Notes: generated from the sequence alone by a model not told the origin. DNA of 64,000 nucleotides from Magnolia sinica (GCF_029962835.1 NC_080575.1:62289493-62353492), one strand, 5' to 3'. Positions 22,686-35,055 are shown, counted from the first letter of the stretch. Translations and numbers: made by a program.

Positions 22686-23399
22686 TTTTATTCCTAAGAT
22701 TGTCTAGTGTGGGTAGGTTGAATTATCGTTTATTCATAAACTTAGCCAGGTGGGTAGGTTAGTAACCCTTGGGCACTGCTCTTCCAAAAAAAAAACTAAC
22801 TCTTGAGCAGTATTTGAAAACTCTTTTTGACCAAGACTCGAGAGACAATCTTATAAATGTGAAACTCGACCTTCTTAATAAAATTTGACATTCCCCAAAT
22901 GTCTAAAATAATCAAACTATGAAATTACGTAACCATACACCTGCGAAGCATTCGCGGCTTAACTCAATTCTCAATCCTATATGACTACCAACGGACTCAC
23001 TACTTTGACCGAGTAGAAGCCTAGAATTTACTAGGATTAGGAAGGGATACAACGAGCTTTCTGCCCTGGTCAGGCGAAGGATCTACGTATCGGATCAAAG
23101 CCTACTATAACTGTCTTTCTGTATTACACAATATGAAGAGTAGAATATACCGCCCTTAGGTAAATTTTATCATCAAATACTTAGCACGATAATAATGATT
23201 CTGACATTTATTTTCAAACATCAGATGTGGAAACTTTTATGGGGGTAGAATATAATAAGCAAGGCTAGTGTATTTAGTATGCACCTTACTGCGTATATAA
23301 ACCTGAAATCAATAAAACTTAGGTAAACGAAATGATAATATCTTTATTTATTACCCTTAGGCAATTTCGGGGACGAAATTATTTTTAAGTGGGGTAGAT
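22686..23399 (+). other. 3' end of a fourth Ty3/gypsy element (D)
   Basis: A 714-base stretch with no legible protein. Its end, TTTCGGGGACGAAATTATTT then AAGTGGGGTAGAT (23368-23399), is the conserved sequence before a Ty3/gypsy 3' LTR, including the polypurine tract. So B inserted near the 3' end of another plus-strand element. The next base begins an LTR that matches element E's family in inverted orientation, not an identifiable D LTR. Confidence 0.6.
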
Positions 23400-26300
23400 T
23401 GTAACGTCCTAGATTTTCATTATTGAGCATAACTCGGCTCCCATTCTGAAACATCACTTATGCAACATATTTAATGATGGATGTATGTTGTCTGTAAGAG
23501 TACATAAAACATGGAATAGATTAAGCCAAACGCAAACATAATTCAGAGATAAATGAAAGATGCAAGCGAAAGACTTAAAGAAACATATGTGTACATGTGC
23601 AAGTCCCTAAAATACGTATACATGCCAGGTCATACTTACAAGTGTTGCTTTCAAAAGTATAAGCAGTAAATGACATCATCTATTACAATTACAAAGAAAA
23701 TTCAGAATTCCCGCATATCAGGACATGGCTCACATGAACCCGCCCGAGGACCTGCATAAAAGAAAACGCGGCCTCATCATCCTCGAACTCTGCTTTGCCT
23801 CCGGGGTCGCGTCAACATCTGCATCTAAGACAGTCTAGTTAGTGTTGAAACACCGCCCGGAATGTGGGAGTGAGTGAGCAACTCGGTGGTTCAATACCGC
23901 AAAAGTTAACATGATATCAAATCAATCAAGCAGTAATGGTAAGGCAATACAATTAAACAAGTCTAAAGTACTCTTGTTAATGCAAGGATGTATGTATAAA
24001 TGATGCATGCCCTCGCCTGCACTCCCTCAGCGTCTTCATCTTATGTTACGCATGACAACCTCCCGCAGTGCCAACGACTTTTACGCACATGCAATGCGGT
24101 GCATGAACATGATTACCAAGTTATTATTAGTCCTTTTCATACAGCAGGGTTGGGAAACTAAGGTACCTTCCTCATATTAATTTCCACACAGTGATCCATT
24201 CTAGGGTCGTCAGTCCTAGACAGTCTCATATGATCATAAGGTTCTAGGTCACTGCAAAGGGCTCGTCACCAATCAATGCATGCCTATCATACCTTAGTTA
24301 CTACCCTAAGGCTCGTCGCCTTAATGCAGTATCAAGGTATGCTCGAGGTCACTACAAAGGGCTCGTCACCAATCAATGTAGGCCGACAGCACGAATATAG
24401 TGTCCCATACCATCATAATCGGCTCACGAGTTTGGTTGCTCACTGGTCACTACGGGGAGGCTCGTCACCCCAGCGTAGGCCGACAGCTCGACCACGGTGT
24501 CCCATACCACCATGTCCGGCTCATGAGTCTTAGCGGATTAAGGTACAACGGTTAACAAGATTTGCACTGGTAAGTTTGGTACCTTAGATTCAAGCAATAG
24601 CGTCCATACATGGTGAACATACATCGGACAATCGGGTTACTTGACGAACTCGACTAGCACGAGCGCACGTTGGGTTGAACGGCATAAAGTGCGTAAACAC
24701 TCCGTGTGGCCAAACCACTACCGACAACTCTAATACGACTCGGGTTCGTCAAATACCGTCCTTCGTGGCGAAAGCAACCTCAGCCACGAACTCAAGGTCG
24801 ATTACCGATTCCTTGGACTATTCCATAGTCCCAAACACATTCCACTACAACAGATATTCATATAGAATTTAGAACAATAATGGAACAACAACTCAAATCA
24901 TGAAGTATATGAGCATTTGAAGAATATCACTTAACATGGATTGAAACATAAGAAATACTGGAAGTTAACAACGAAAAATGTGACTTGCATATAGGAAATC
25001 ATACACACCAATAGGAGAGTTGAGAATCGCTTCTCAACGCCCGCAAATAGGATAATATATTACACTTTAGACCATTCAGACATTTCTACAAACACTTAGA
25101 CTACATAGTTCAACATACATGACGTATGTTGGAATACACGCATTTGGACAATTCCTTTTGCCAAGGAGTTGACACACATACAACTAGCACAAGTACACGA
25201 CAAATAATCATGGCAAACACATGTTCATATTTTATACGTATACGATACTTCCTACATATACATAGAATACACAAATCTCAATATAACACATACATATCAG
25301 GAACGCAAAATAAACATAGCATTTGGCATGTGAAATTGCATCCATAACAATAATAAACCATTATCTGACATTGAAAGCCTTGAAAACCATAACCTATACG
25401 AATATAGTCCGCACCTTAAACCAGAAAAAGCACACCGAACTGATTCAGACGATATGTCTTCGTCAACGGCGACTAGATAACCTAAGGCAAGAATAGAAAT
25501 GAGCTACATCAACACATAGACTATTCTAAGCTCTAAACAGATTAGGGTTAGATTAACTTACCCAAGGATGAACTTAGAATCGCCGGAACAACGATTCAGA
25601 ATTGATAGTTTAAGGATGCAGGGAAACAAGAAAGAATCTCCAATGATTCACCAACTTCTCTCTTACTTTCTCTCTCTTTTCCTCTCTCTTTCTTAGCTAG
25701 GGTTAGGAAATTCGTATGGGAAAGAGAGTGAGGGTTTTAAGGTCTTTATATAGGCCTAAAATAGATGAAAATAGCCCCAGGGCCAAGGTATACTTAGGTT
25801 ATAACCAAATCAGGCCTCTCTCGATCCAACGGAGCACTTCCGGTGGTCCTTTTTCCATGTGCGGTCGGACTTAAGCTCACTGACCATGGATCTAGGTCAG
25901 GCTGAGTTTTCATACCGATCGGATTTACAGATCAGCCGTGGCGGACCACTCTCAATTCAACGGTCACCGAAACTCGATCAGGTCCACAAGCACTATGACA
26001 TGCCTGGGCCATCTTCCCTGATCCGAGGGTGAAATTGGGTCAGAATCCAACGGTCAGATTGCTTAAAATCGTCGCGCAAGCGACACGACTCAAATTTCAT
26101 AAAATCATATTTAATTTCTCACCGTTCTCACGCTCTTCACTTCGGACTCAATCAAATCGACCCAGGACATCATCTGGACTTGATTTTTGAGGTGATGGTC
26201 AAGTCCAACATGGTGACCATAACTGTCTAAGATCATCGCTATCGGACTTTCGACGCGCGGTCCAAGTCCGATCCAAAGCTTCTAAAAATTTTCGAGAGCA

Positions 26301-26502
26301 ACTGGATTTAGCGTTGAATCCCAGATTTCAGAGTAACATAGCGCTAACGATTCTACAGGTTTTGAGTCCTGCAGATCAAATTTAAAGTGATTGATGCTAA
26401 TTTCACAAGCAATCGAGTTTAGCGCTAATTAACCCACAAATAACTTCTAAGAAATTTGAGGTAGTACTCGGGTCTTTGCACGAAATTTTTCGGGTCATTA
26501 CA
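23400..26502 (-). repeat. Element E 3' LTR (minus strand, 3.1 kb)
   Basis: On the minus strand it starts TGTAATGACCCG at 26502, just after a polypurine tract, and ends ...GGACGTTACA at 23400. It matches LTRs A and B in the TATA region (CCTATATAAAG, minus, about 25752-25742), the hairpin units (24230-24530) and the end. No coding content is accepted here; the open frames are chance. Confidence 0.9.
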
Positions 26503-27895
26503 ATCTACCCCCCTTAAAGAAAAATTTTGTCCTCGAAATTCGTACCTTCTCATACTCCTCAAGGATCTGAGGGTAGCTCTTTCTGACCTCAGCTTCAGTC
26601 TCCCAAGTAGCCTCTTCTTCACTATGATGCGTCCATAGTACTTTCACAAGAGGGATGACCTTGCTACGCAATACCTGCTCCTTCCTGTCTAGTATACGTG
26701 TCGGTCGCAGTACATATGTGGCATCCTCGCTCAACTGCACCTCCTCCCAACTGATAATATGCGAAGGATCAGGAACATATTTCTTCAGCATAGAAACATG
26801 AAATACGTTATGCACGCTCGCAAGTGGTGTGGGCAAAGTAAGGCGGTATGCTACCGCTCCCACTCGATCCAATATTTGAAATGGACCAATAAATCTTGGC
26901 GTGAGCTTCCCTTTCTTACCGAACCGCAGAACTCCCTTCATAGGGGAAACGTTAAGTAATACATGGTCTCCAACCTCAAACTCAAGCGGTCGCCGCCTCA
27001 TATCAGCGTAACTCTTCTGCCTACTCTGGGCTATCAGAAGTCGACGTCGAATAATGTCAACTTTCTCTGAAGTCGCCTATACCAACTCTGGGCCAATCAA
27101 ACTACGCTCACCAACTTCTGCCCAGCAATGCGGTGCTCTACACGGGTGACCATACAATGCCTCGTAGGGAGCCATGCCGATACTCGTCTAGAAACTGTTA
27201 TTATACACAAACTCTGCATAAGGGAGACAATCATCCCAACTGTCCTTGAAATCCAAAACACAAGGTCGCAACATGTCTTCCAGGACCTGTTTCACACGTT
27301 CCGTCTACCCATCTGTTTGTGGATGAAACGCGGTGCTGAACTTCAATTTCACACCCATCGCTTCCTGGATACGAGTCTAGAAGATAGATGTGAATCGCGT
27401 GTCTCTATCAGAGACAATCTCCAAGAGAATTCCGTGCAGACGTACAATCTCTTTGATGTACAACCTAGCCAACTCGTCTAAAGAGTTTGTGACTTTGATC
27501 GGTAAGAAATGAGCCGACTTCGTCAATCGGTCGACGATCACCTAAATAGAGTCATGTCCCTTCTTCGTTCTCGGCAGCCCTGAAATAAAATCCATAGAGA
27601 TGAAGTCCCACTTCCATTTTGCTATGGGAATGGGCTGAAGCAGTCCAAGAGGTTGGCGATGCGCTGCCTTGACCTGCTGGCACGTGAGACAACGAGATAC
27701 AAACTCAGCAATGTGAACCTTCATATTATCCCACCAATAAGATCTTCTCATATCTTGATACATCTTCGTGCTACTTGGATGCATCGCAAGCTTAGAATTA
27801 TGGGCTGACTCGAGAACCTCCCGTCTCAAGTCAAGAATGTCTGCGACACATAGCCGGCCACGATATCGTAGCCCCCATCTGAACCAACACTTCAC
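26498..27895 (-). pseudogene. Element E integrase with chromodomain
   Basis: Minus-strand integrase. The zinc-binding HHCC region lies in the open frame 27895-27542 (HNSKLAMHPSSTKM, WWDNMKVH, CLTCQQVKA), which runs into the core start (SMDFISGLP, GHDSI) and ends at a TAG where A has Trp (27539-27541). The middle core (27541-27002) is legible but carries more TAG codons. The last frame 27001-26498 (167 aa) is intact, with the EVGDHVLLNVSPMKGVLRFG and FIGPFQILDRVGAVAYRL C-terminal domain, then a chromodomain-like tail (KVIPLVKVLW, SEEEATWETE). It confirms a chromovirus of the same family as A. Confidence 0.92.
26503..26520 (-). promoter_or_regulatory. Polypurine tract, element E
   Basis: On the minus strand TCTTTAAGGGGGGTAGAT ends directly at the LTR. 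It is an intact version of the tract seen in element A. Confidence 0.9.
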
Positions 27896-28071
27896 TCGGA
27901 GTCCTCATCTGTACCAATCCGCTCTCTCATCTTTGCCAACAACTCATCATCTGCCTGAGCTGCAATGATCCTCTCGTCAATGAGAGGTTGTACTCGAATG
28001 TGTGCGATAACCTCATACGGCTCTTCCACCGTAAGTTTCTGCTCAAAGTATCGTACAAACTCCATCATGTC

Positions 28072-29218
28072 TCATTCTGCTATCATTAGCGGAGCCGCAA
28101 ACTCTATAGCCTTCTTGCGACTCAACGCGTCTGCCACAAGGTTCGCCTTGCCCGGATGGTAAGAAACATCGAACTTAAAGTCTTTCAATGTTTCCATCCA
28201 TCGGCGTTGCCTCATATTCAAGTCACGCTGCGTGAAGATATACTTAAGGCTCTTGTGGTCACAAAAGAGCTCGAACTCCTCTCCGTAGAGGTAATGTCTC
28301 CAGAGCTTTAATGCAAAAATGACAGCTGCCAACTCCAGGTCATGTGTAGGGTAATTTTCTTCGTGTTTCCTCAACTGTCTCGAAGCATATGCAATCACCC
28401 TGTCCTTCTGCATAAGGACACAACCCAGACCAATGCGAGAGGCGTCAGTATATATCGTATACTTAACCCCTTGCTCTGGCAATACTAGCACAGGGGCGGA
28501 CGTCAACTTGTCCTTCAGCTCTTGAAAAGCTATCTCCGCCCTCTCATTCCAAGCAAACTTCAAATCTTTCCGTGTCAACTGAGACAACGGTCTGGCTATC
28601 TTCGAGAAGTCTCGTATGAAGCGTCGATAATAGCCTGCTAGACCCAGAAAGCTTCTCACCTCAGTAACTGAACCAGGCTGCTTCCAGTCCTGAACTGCAG
28701 CTACCTTAGCAAGATCGACAGCTATCCCTTCCTTGGACACCACATGTCCTAGGAACTTGACTTCCTCTTTCCAGAAATCACATTTCTTGAACTGTGCAAA
28801 AAGCTGATTCTTCCTAAGAGTATCCAAGACCGCTCTTAAGTGCTCCTCGTGCTCTTCCCGACTCGCAGAATATATCAAAATGTCATCGATAAAGACAATG
28901 ATGAATCGGAACAAGAATGGCCGAAATACCCTGTTCATCAGATCCATGAACACGGCCGGTGCGTTCGTAAGACCGAACGACATCACAAGGAACTCATAAT
29001 GGCCAAAGCTAGTCCTGAAGGCGTTCTTCTATACGTCCTCATTCTTGACGCGCAACTAATGATACCCTGACTATAGATCAACCTTCAAAAAGTACCGTGC
29101 CCCCTTCAACTGGTCAAATAAATCATCGATCCTGGGTAAAGGATACTTGTTCTTCATAGTCACCTGATTCAACCTGCGATAATCAATATATACACATGTA
29201 TGTGATCTTGTCCATCCA
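28072..29218 (-). pseudogene. pol: Element E reverse transcriptase and RNase H, 5'-truncated
   Basis: An uninterrupted 304-residue minus-strand frame (28986-28072) runs from [20 protein letters not shown] through the active-site strand [12 protein letters not shown] (both Asp present), [11 protein letters not shown] and [17 protein letters not shown] to RNase H ([57 protein letters not shown]). Upstream (28987-29218) the N-terminal part is legible, including IDYR and [13 protein letters not shown], but has three TAG codons at 29029-29031, 29056-29058 and 29071-29073, at places where A has CAG or CAA. Similarity stops near 29218, so the protease and gag are missing. Confidence 0.92.
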
Positions 29219-29230
29219 AAGCAACGTAGG

Positions 29231-30256
29231 GCCCGACACCTCGAGCTTGTGGACCCGGCGTCGCTAGAATCATCTCAGCAACCTCCAGCCAAATTTAAGT
29301 GAGGACCATTACCTTTAGGTGGTTGGTTATTGCACCTTGAGTAGGTTTAATGAACGTGGTTGGTGAATTGTTAGTGCATGTGGCTGAATTTTTCACTTGG
29401 ACTGTATATAGGTTAATGGACTAGGAATTATCAAAATATTAGGAAAGGATTTGGCCCTAATATCCCAAATTGTGAATTGTGCATTTGCATGCTCATGTAG
29501 GATGCAATTATCTAAATTTCCTCAAATTTCTGCTTGTTAATTCTTGTTTTCCTAGTTTGGTGTTAACTATGCTTAACATGATAACATGGATTGCTATAGA
29601 ATGGTAGTTGGTGGTTAATTTCCTGATTTTATAATTAATCCTGCTTAGGTGAAACCTTGAAACACTGAAAGTTGCTGATTGGTCGAGTCACTTGTCTAAC
29701 TTTTCGAGTTATGGCTGAATAATGTGATGTACGATTGGCCTATAGGAGAATTATTTTAGTATGTCACTATAGGGTTGTCCATATGATCGTATAGGCTAAA
29801 ATATGTCATGATTGAATCCGTAAATTTGGGTGGAAGATTGTGTGCTGCTGTCCTTGTAATGATCACATTGAAATCTTGTCTTCCATACTTAAGTTGTATC
29901 CAAGAAATCCATGTTTGTGGTGCATTGTTGCATATTTCCCTTATGGATTGGCTGGTTACCTGGAAGTTCTTGGGCAGTCCTTGTTAGACTTGTCCCTAAG
30001 TGAATCTAATTCGACAGTTGAACCGTAGGTCGTTGGCCATAGTTGGACTACACGAGATGTTGACTCATATCATCATTGTAGTTAGAAGTTGTGGACACTT
30101 GATTGAAATATAACTTTCATTTATCTTGTAGTGATTGTGATTAGATAAGGATGATTGTGAATATTGTATTAGAAAAATTCAAATGGACATAACTCACGAG
30201 CCTGAGATTTGGGTTTCGAATCCCCCACTCGGGCACCCAAATTTTGAGGTGTGACA
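29231..30256 (+). repeat. Probable unrelated LTR next to truncated element E
   Basis: Ends CCCAAATTTTGAGGTGTGACA at 30256, the typical end of a plant Ty3/gypsy LTR. The left end near 29231 reads CGACACCTCGAG, roughly the inverse of that end but without a clear TG. GACAC lies at both edges (about 29234 and 30257), so a target duplication is possible but unproven. No coding sequence was recognised. Confidence 0.4.
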
Positions 30257-31605
30257 GACACGTTCACCTTTGGAGGTAGAGTTGTATCTTAGCATATAAA
30301 AAGTAAGGTTGTGTAGTAAGATATACAATAGAAGTGGAATATATCACCTGTAGTATGGAAGCTTTTGAAGTTGTTTGCATAAAAGAGTTTATATAACTAA
30401 TTTAAAGGTAAAGAAAATTTATAAACAACCCATACATATTTATTGTAATACTCGGGTCATAATAACTAATATAAATAATGGAGTTATAAGCTTAAGGGAA
30501 AATACAAAAAATCAATATTTCTATATTTTATATATATATATATAAAAGAATAAGATAATAGTAAATTTTGTATCATATATAGAAATGATAGCAAACCCGT
30601 TACAAAGATGGAAATTTGTGAAGACTTTAGAAAAATGTATTTACTATGGGTATGGGAAATGAGTTGTGATGAGTTAAAACATTATAACCATAGATGATGG
30701 AGAAAGAATCCTTATATTTTAAAATTGTAGACACCCAATCTAAAACAAGGATAAGCCACTTCTTGAGCTTAAGCTTGACTTTAATAAATTATCTCCTACT
30801 GACTTAAAAATCATTGAAAATCCAAATGGGTCAAATACTCAGCATGGTCCGAAGACAACCAATGAGCCCGATCGGTTAGCATCAAATCTAGTAACGATTC
30901 GGTCACGGTCATGCATCCAAACTCCAGAACCACAAGAACTCTTTATATGTAGCCACTGATGTGCAAAAAAAAAGGATAAAATGAAGTCTCTCTACCCAAT
31001 GGTCACTCTCTATACTACTTAGTCTTCCCAAATAATGTTGTGTTGAAGCATGAAAGGTCACATCTTCAAGATAGAGGAAAGTACAGTCATTCTTATACAC
31101 AAAGTGGCCATGGTGTTATTGAAAGAAAATTTTGATCGATCAAGATAATTTATAGTTAATTGGAAAGGTGGTCAAATGATCTTCATAACTAACTTTAGTT
31201 TCCTCCAATCTGGGTTATGATGAGGAGGACACAGTTTGTTTACCAAAACCACGCATTGCCGAGTAACTAAAGTCAAAAAATTGTGGCTGCATTTTAGACT
31301 AGTCAAACTAGATACGATTGAAGTGATTTTGGTTCCATTGAAAAGCTTATCAGGTGACATTTCCAATAAGATTAAGATCATCAAAATCAGACAATCAGTC
31401 AAATTGCATATAATTTATTTTATATACTAAACGGTTGTACTTTCGATAGGTCAAATGGGGTTCGATTGAAGTGATTATAGTCTTGTTAGGAAGCTTATCG
31501 AATAATCTTTCCAACGATACTAATATTACTGAAAAAAGAATGGATAACGAACAAGATACAAGCATTTAAACAGTTTGTAGAAAAAGATAAAAATTAATTA
31601 TGATG

Positions 31606-31610
<5 letters not shown>
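30257..31610. other. AT-rich intergenic stretch
   Basis: 1.35 kb of AT-rich DNA with only short, unconvincing open frames. No repeat family, splice pattern or protein resemblance was recognised. Confidence 0.5.

Positions 31611-31688
<78 letters not shown>
31611..31688. repeat. (TA)n-(CA)n compound microsatellite
   Basis: About 40 bases of TA followed by about 36 of CA, then about 170 bases of AT-rich sequence up to the psbD-like segment. Confidence 0.95.
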
Positions 31689-31689
<1 letters not shown>

Positions 31690-31870
31690 TATATATTTAT
31701 TTATAAAAAATAAAAAGTAATTATTAATTTTACAAATAAATATATATATAAATATTTATTATAAAATAAATATATAAAAAAGTCATCATTAAATTTAATT
31801 TTTAAATATAATATATAATATATTATATATTAAAATCTTTATTTTATATCACATCGTACTCTTCTTCTAA

Positions 31871-32275
31871 GGGTTTCATAATTGGACGTTGAACCCATTT
31901 CATATGATGGGAGTTGCTGGAGTATTGGGCACTGCTCTACTATGGACTATTCATGGTACTACCGTAGAAAATACTTTATTCGAAGATGGTGATGATGTAA
32001 ATACATTTTATCTTTTAACCCAACTCAAGATGAAGAGACTTATTCGATGGTCACTACTAACCTCTTTTGGTCCCAAATCTTTGGGGTTGCTTTTTCTAAT
32101 AAATGTTGGTTACATTTCTTTATGTTATTTATACCAGTAACCGGTTTATGGATGAGTGCTATTGGAGTGGTTGGTCTGGCTCTAAACTTACATGCCTATG
32201 ACTTCATTTCCCAAGAAAACCAGTGGAAGATCCTGAATTTGATACTTTCTGTACCATATTATTTTATTATTTAAA
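31871..32275 (+). pseudogene. psbD: Nuclear plastid DNA insertion: psbD (photosystem II D2) fragment
   Basis: Two overlapping frames read as the C-terminal part of chloroplast D2. 31889 onward gives [20 protein letters not shown], then [15 protein letters not shown]. After a frame change, 32047 onward gives [40 protein letters not shown] and [10 protein letters not shown] small deletion follows before [11 protein letters not shown] (D2 has EDPEFETFYTKNILLNE here), and similarity ends near 32275. Several changes look like CGT to TGT or CAT. It has no start, is frameshifted and cannot function; it is a decayed NUPT. Native D2 is a chloroplast reaction-centre protein. The identification is from memory of D2, but the match is long. 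Confidence 0.93.
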
Positions 32276-32639
32276 CAGCAGGCGCCCACAACGTAATCCA
32301 ACAAATGGCGGTTGTTAGTAGCAAATTACGGTTACCAACACCTATATAAGAAGCTCATTGTTGAGGATAGAAAAAGACCAATAGAGGAAAGTGATACAGA
32401 GAGGGAGAGAGCAATAGAAATAGGGATAGAGCGAAAAAGAAAGAAATAGTGCAGAAAGAGAGATGAAAAATACAAGGAAGATCTGGGGATTGGAGTTCAC
32501 CCGGAGGTGCTATTCGAGGTATCGTAAATATTCTAAAATGTCAATATGCTGACCGACATAAGAGACAAAAAATACCATTTAAGAAGTGACTGAAGCTAAG
32601 AGTTTATCTACCTCCATTTAAGTCGCATTCCACTCAACA
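32276..32639. other. Flank between psbD insertion and LTR F
   Basis: Holds an A/G-rich stretch (about 32380-32465). No gene was recognised. It ends in CATTC at 32640-32644, the proposed left target duplication of LTR F. Confidence 0.5.
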
Positions 32640-33673
32640 CATTCTGTCAGGCCCATGTCCTAGTGACCATTTCATTTCTTAGGACCCTACGATCCACCCC
32701 CTCAAATTTCAGCAACCCGCGACCCGTAAATTACATTTGCGTGCGACCCTAAGTCACATCCTATAATCCCGAGTTGACTCAACTGAAGAACTATGTCATT
32801 GTGAGCGTGTCGTCACCATGATTCCAATGCCGTGTCTTGTGCGTCAATCCGACGTATAGATAGCGAGATCCGGCCCTCGCATTATCCCAACCATTGATCA
32901 TCATTGTGAGACCCATGATGTCCACGCCCACTTCCCGAGGTAATCATATGGATGATATCACCCTAGCTATAGCCACCCTACTACCCTACTTCATAGCCTC
33001 ATGCTTGTTAGATAATCATTACAAGCATGCCTCCCTTAGCCATGCTTCTCTTACACCTAATCATTTCGAGCTAGTGGAGAGAGGCTAGCCACCATCATTA
33101 CCCCTCTCTGTCTATCCTTCATCTTTCTCTTTCCCCTTTCATTCTCTCCATTCCTCCATTGCTAGCAACCCCTTGGACGTCCCAAGCTCCCTAAATTCTA
33201 GCCCCTTGCATGCTCCATACCCTCCTCATCCAACCCTCCAAACCCAATCTCAACCCTTGAAACATCATCCTTGGCCCATTAGAACTCCATTGGTGGAAGA
33301 AGGAGCTTGAGCTTTGTAGGTGGATGTTTTCTATAGTTATATCTCTCTCTACCTTAGATCTCTTTCTTTTCCTTGCTTGGGGACTTGAAGGACCCACCAA
33401 TCCATAGTGGAGATCCTCCACGATCCCCTATATGTGGCCTTTGGCCCATCTTCTTGCATGCATGAACCATGGTGGGTCCATTCTCCATGGACCCCACCAT
33501 GATGGTTTTTACTCTAATCCATGCCTTCTAAAGGTCATCTAGACCCCTCATTTTCATGGTGGGGATGGTATCCCCACCTCAGATTTTTATATGATATGTT
33601 GGGCTCATGCATGCATGGGACCCATATGTGATGTATGGTGTAGATCATGTGAGGGACTCATAGTGGTGGAATT

Positions 33674-34983
33674 TGTCAAATTTGTGGTGCCAAAATCACT
33701 GTTATGTTATATATAACTTGCATAAGTGAAGCTCTCTTAAGGATCAACATTCATGAACAAGTTAAGCTCACAACAAGTAAAGCTCACAAGACAAGACTCA
33801 AGCTGTACTTCAAGAAGAGTTCAAGGCAGTTTGTAAAGAACTCAAGACACTTTCAAGATTAAGCTACATCAAGATTTCAAGATTGAACTACATCAAGATT
33901 TCAAGGCTCATACTTCAAGGTCACTAGTTCCTAATGTTTCAATGTCCTTACTTCATGGTTGAGGTTTGGTGACCTTAGGTTGACCTTAGAAGTAGGTCAC
34001 TTTGGATACATAAATCGAATGTTTATTCTACATGAGTTTGGTCTGTTCTTCGACTAGTCCTAGGCCTTCTTCGACTAGTCCTAGAGTTACTTCAACCGAT
34101 CTAAGAAATTCCTCGATCAATCGTGAGTTTGTTACAAATTTTGGATAAAATCTAGGCTTCGACTAGTCCAGAATCTGTTCGACCAGTGAAGGAACAATGT
34201 CGATTGCATCTTCGACCAATCGAAAATCTTTGACTCAAAATCCAGCGATGTTTTTGAGTTCTTGACGATCGAAGAAACTTTCGACGATCGAAGGAGACCT
34301 ACGACGATCGAAGGAGACCTTCGACGATCGTAGAACGGTCAAAGCTTATCGCGCTGATTTTCAAATATCTGTTATTGCTTCGACTAGTCGAAGAGCTCCC
34401 TAGACCAGTCGAAGACGCGATCTGCTCACCTATAAATAGTGCACGAATCTCAGAAGAAATTATCGAATTAATTAATCCATTCAAGTCAATCTTCGTCGAA
34501 CTTCTGAGAGATAATTCTGTGCTCCATCTAAGCTAAGTGTGCTTATTTAATATTCTCTTTCCTTAGCTTTATTTAATTGATTTTGTTTCTGCTATTCCAA
34601 TCTAATTTGATAAGAGGAATTGTTATTTCCTTTCTTTGGAATCAAAATCAATTAAGGCAAGCCCTATTTGGTTTAATTTAAAATCTATTAGAATTAGAAC
34701 CATTGTAATTGAGTACTGGACATTGAACTTGGACATTCAATCATCTACTCGACTTAGACCGGGCTCTGCAACGAAGGAGATAATCGGGTATTTTACATTT
34801 AATTGTAAATTCCTTCTGTTTTGGTTTCTTTCAAGATTTGCGGAAACATCTTGTTGTATTGGTTATTTGAGGAGAGCCAGAAAACTTCGAAGTGGGGTTT
34901 TTAATTGTGTAAGCCCACGACAAAGACACAATTGTAAAGGTTTTGGGTGAACACAGGAAAACCTATTTTGTTAGTGAACGCTA

Positions 34984-34985
<2 letters not shown>
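33674..34985 (+). repeat. LTR-like insert (copia type?) inside F
   Basis: Begins TGTCAAATTTGTGGTGCC. It contains a strong TATA box (CTATAAATAGTGC, about 34430) and a transcribed-type leader with GGAAACATCTTGTTGTATTG and GTGAACGCTAATATT, which resemble copia LTR ends in plants. An array of short palindromes lies upstream of the TATA box. No matching target duplication was found, so both boundaries are approximate and the class is a guess. Confidence 0.45.
34040..34413. repeat. Array of short palindromes (TTCGACTAGTCGAA / GACGATCGAAG)
   Basis: About a dozen variants of TTCGACTAGTC and CGACGATCGAAG. Perfect 16-base palindrome CTTCGACTAGTCGAAG at 34378-34393. A 20-base unit TCGACGATCGAAGGAGACCT repeats three times in tandem at 34281, 34301 and 34321 with small changes. 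The array ends about 20 bases before the TATA box of the LTR-like insert, a place where enhancer-type sites would sit. Confidence 0.85.

Positions 34986-34987
<2 letters not shown>

Positions 34988-35054
<67 letters not shown>
34988..35054. repeat. (CT)n-(CTT)n microsatellite
   Basis: A CT run of about 38 bases passing into about nine CTT units, at the right edge of the LTR-like insert. Confidence 0.95.

Positions 35055-35055
<1 letters not shown>

Noticed and set aside
24276..24533. 85-codon frame, repeated at 37233-37580, that could look like a conserved gene
   Set aside because: Both are the same hairpin-repeat part of the chromovirus LTR; conservation is repeat copy number, not coding.
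31885..32275. A functional psbD gene or a plastid contig
   Set aside because: Frameshifts, a small deletion and flanking nuclear retroelements show a truncated nuclear copy.
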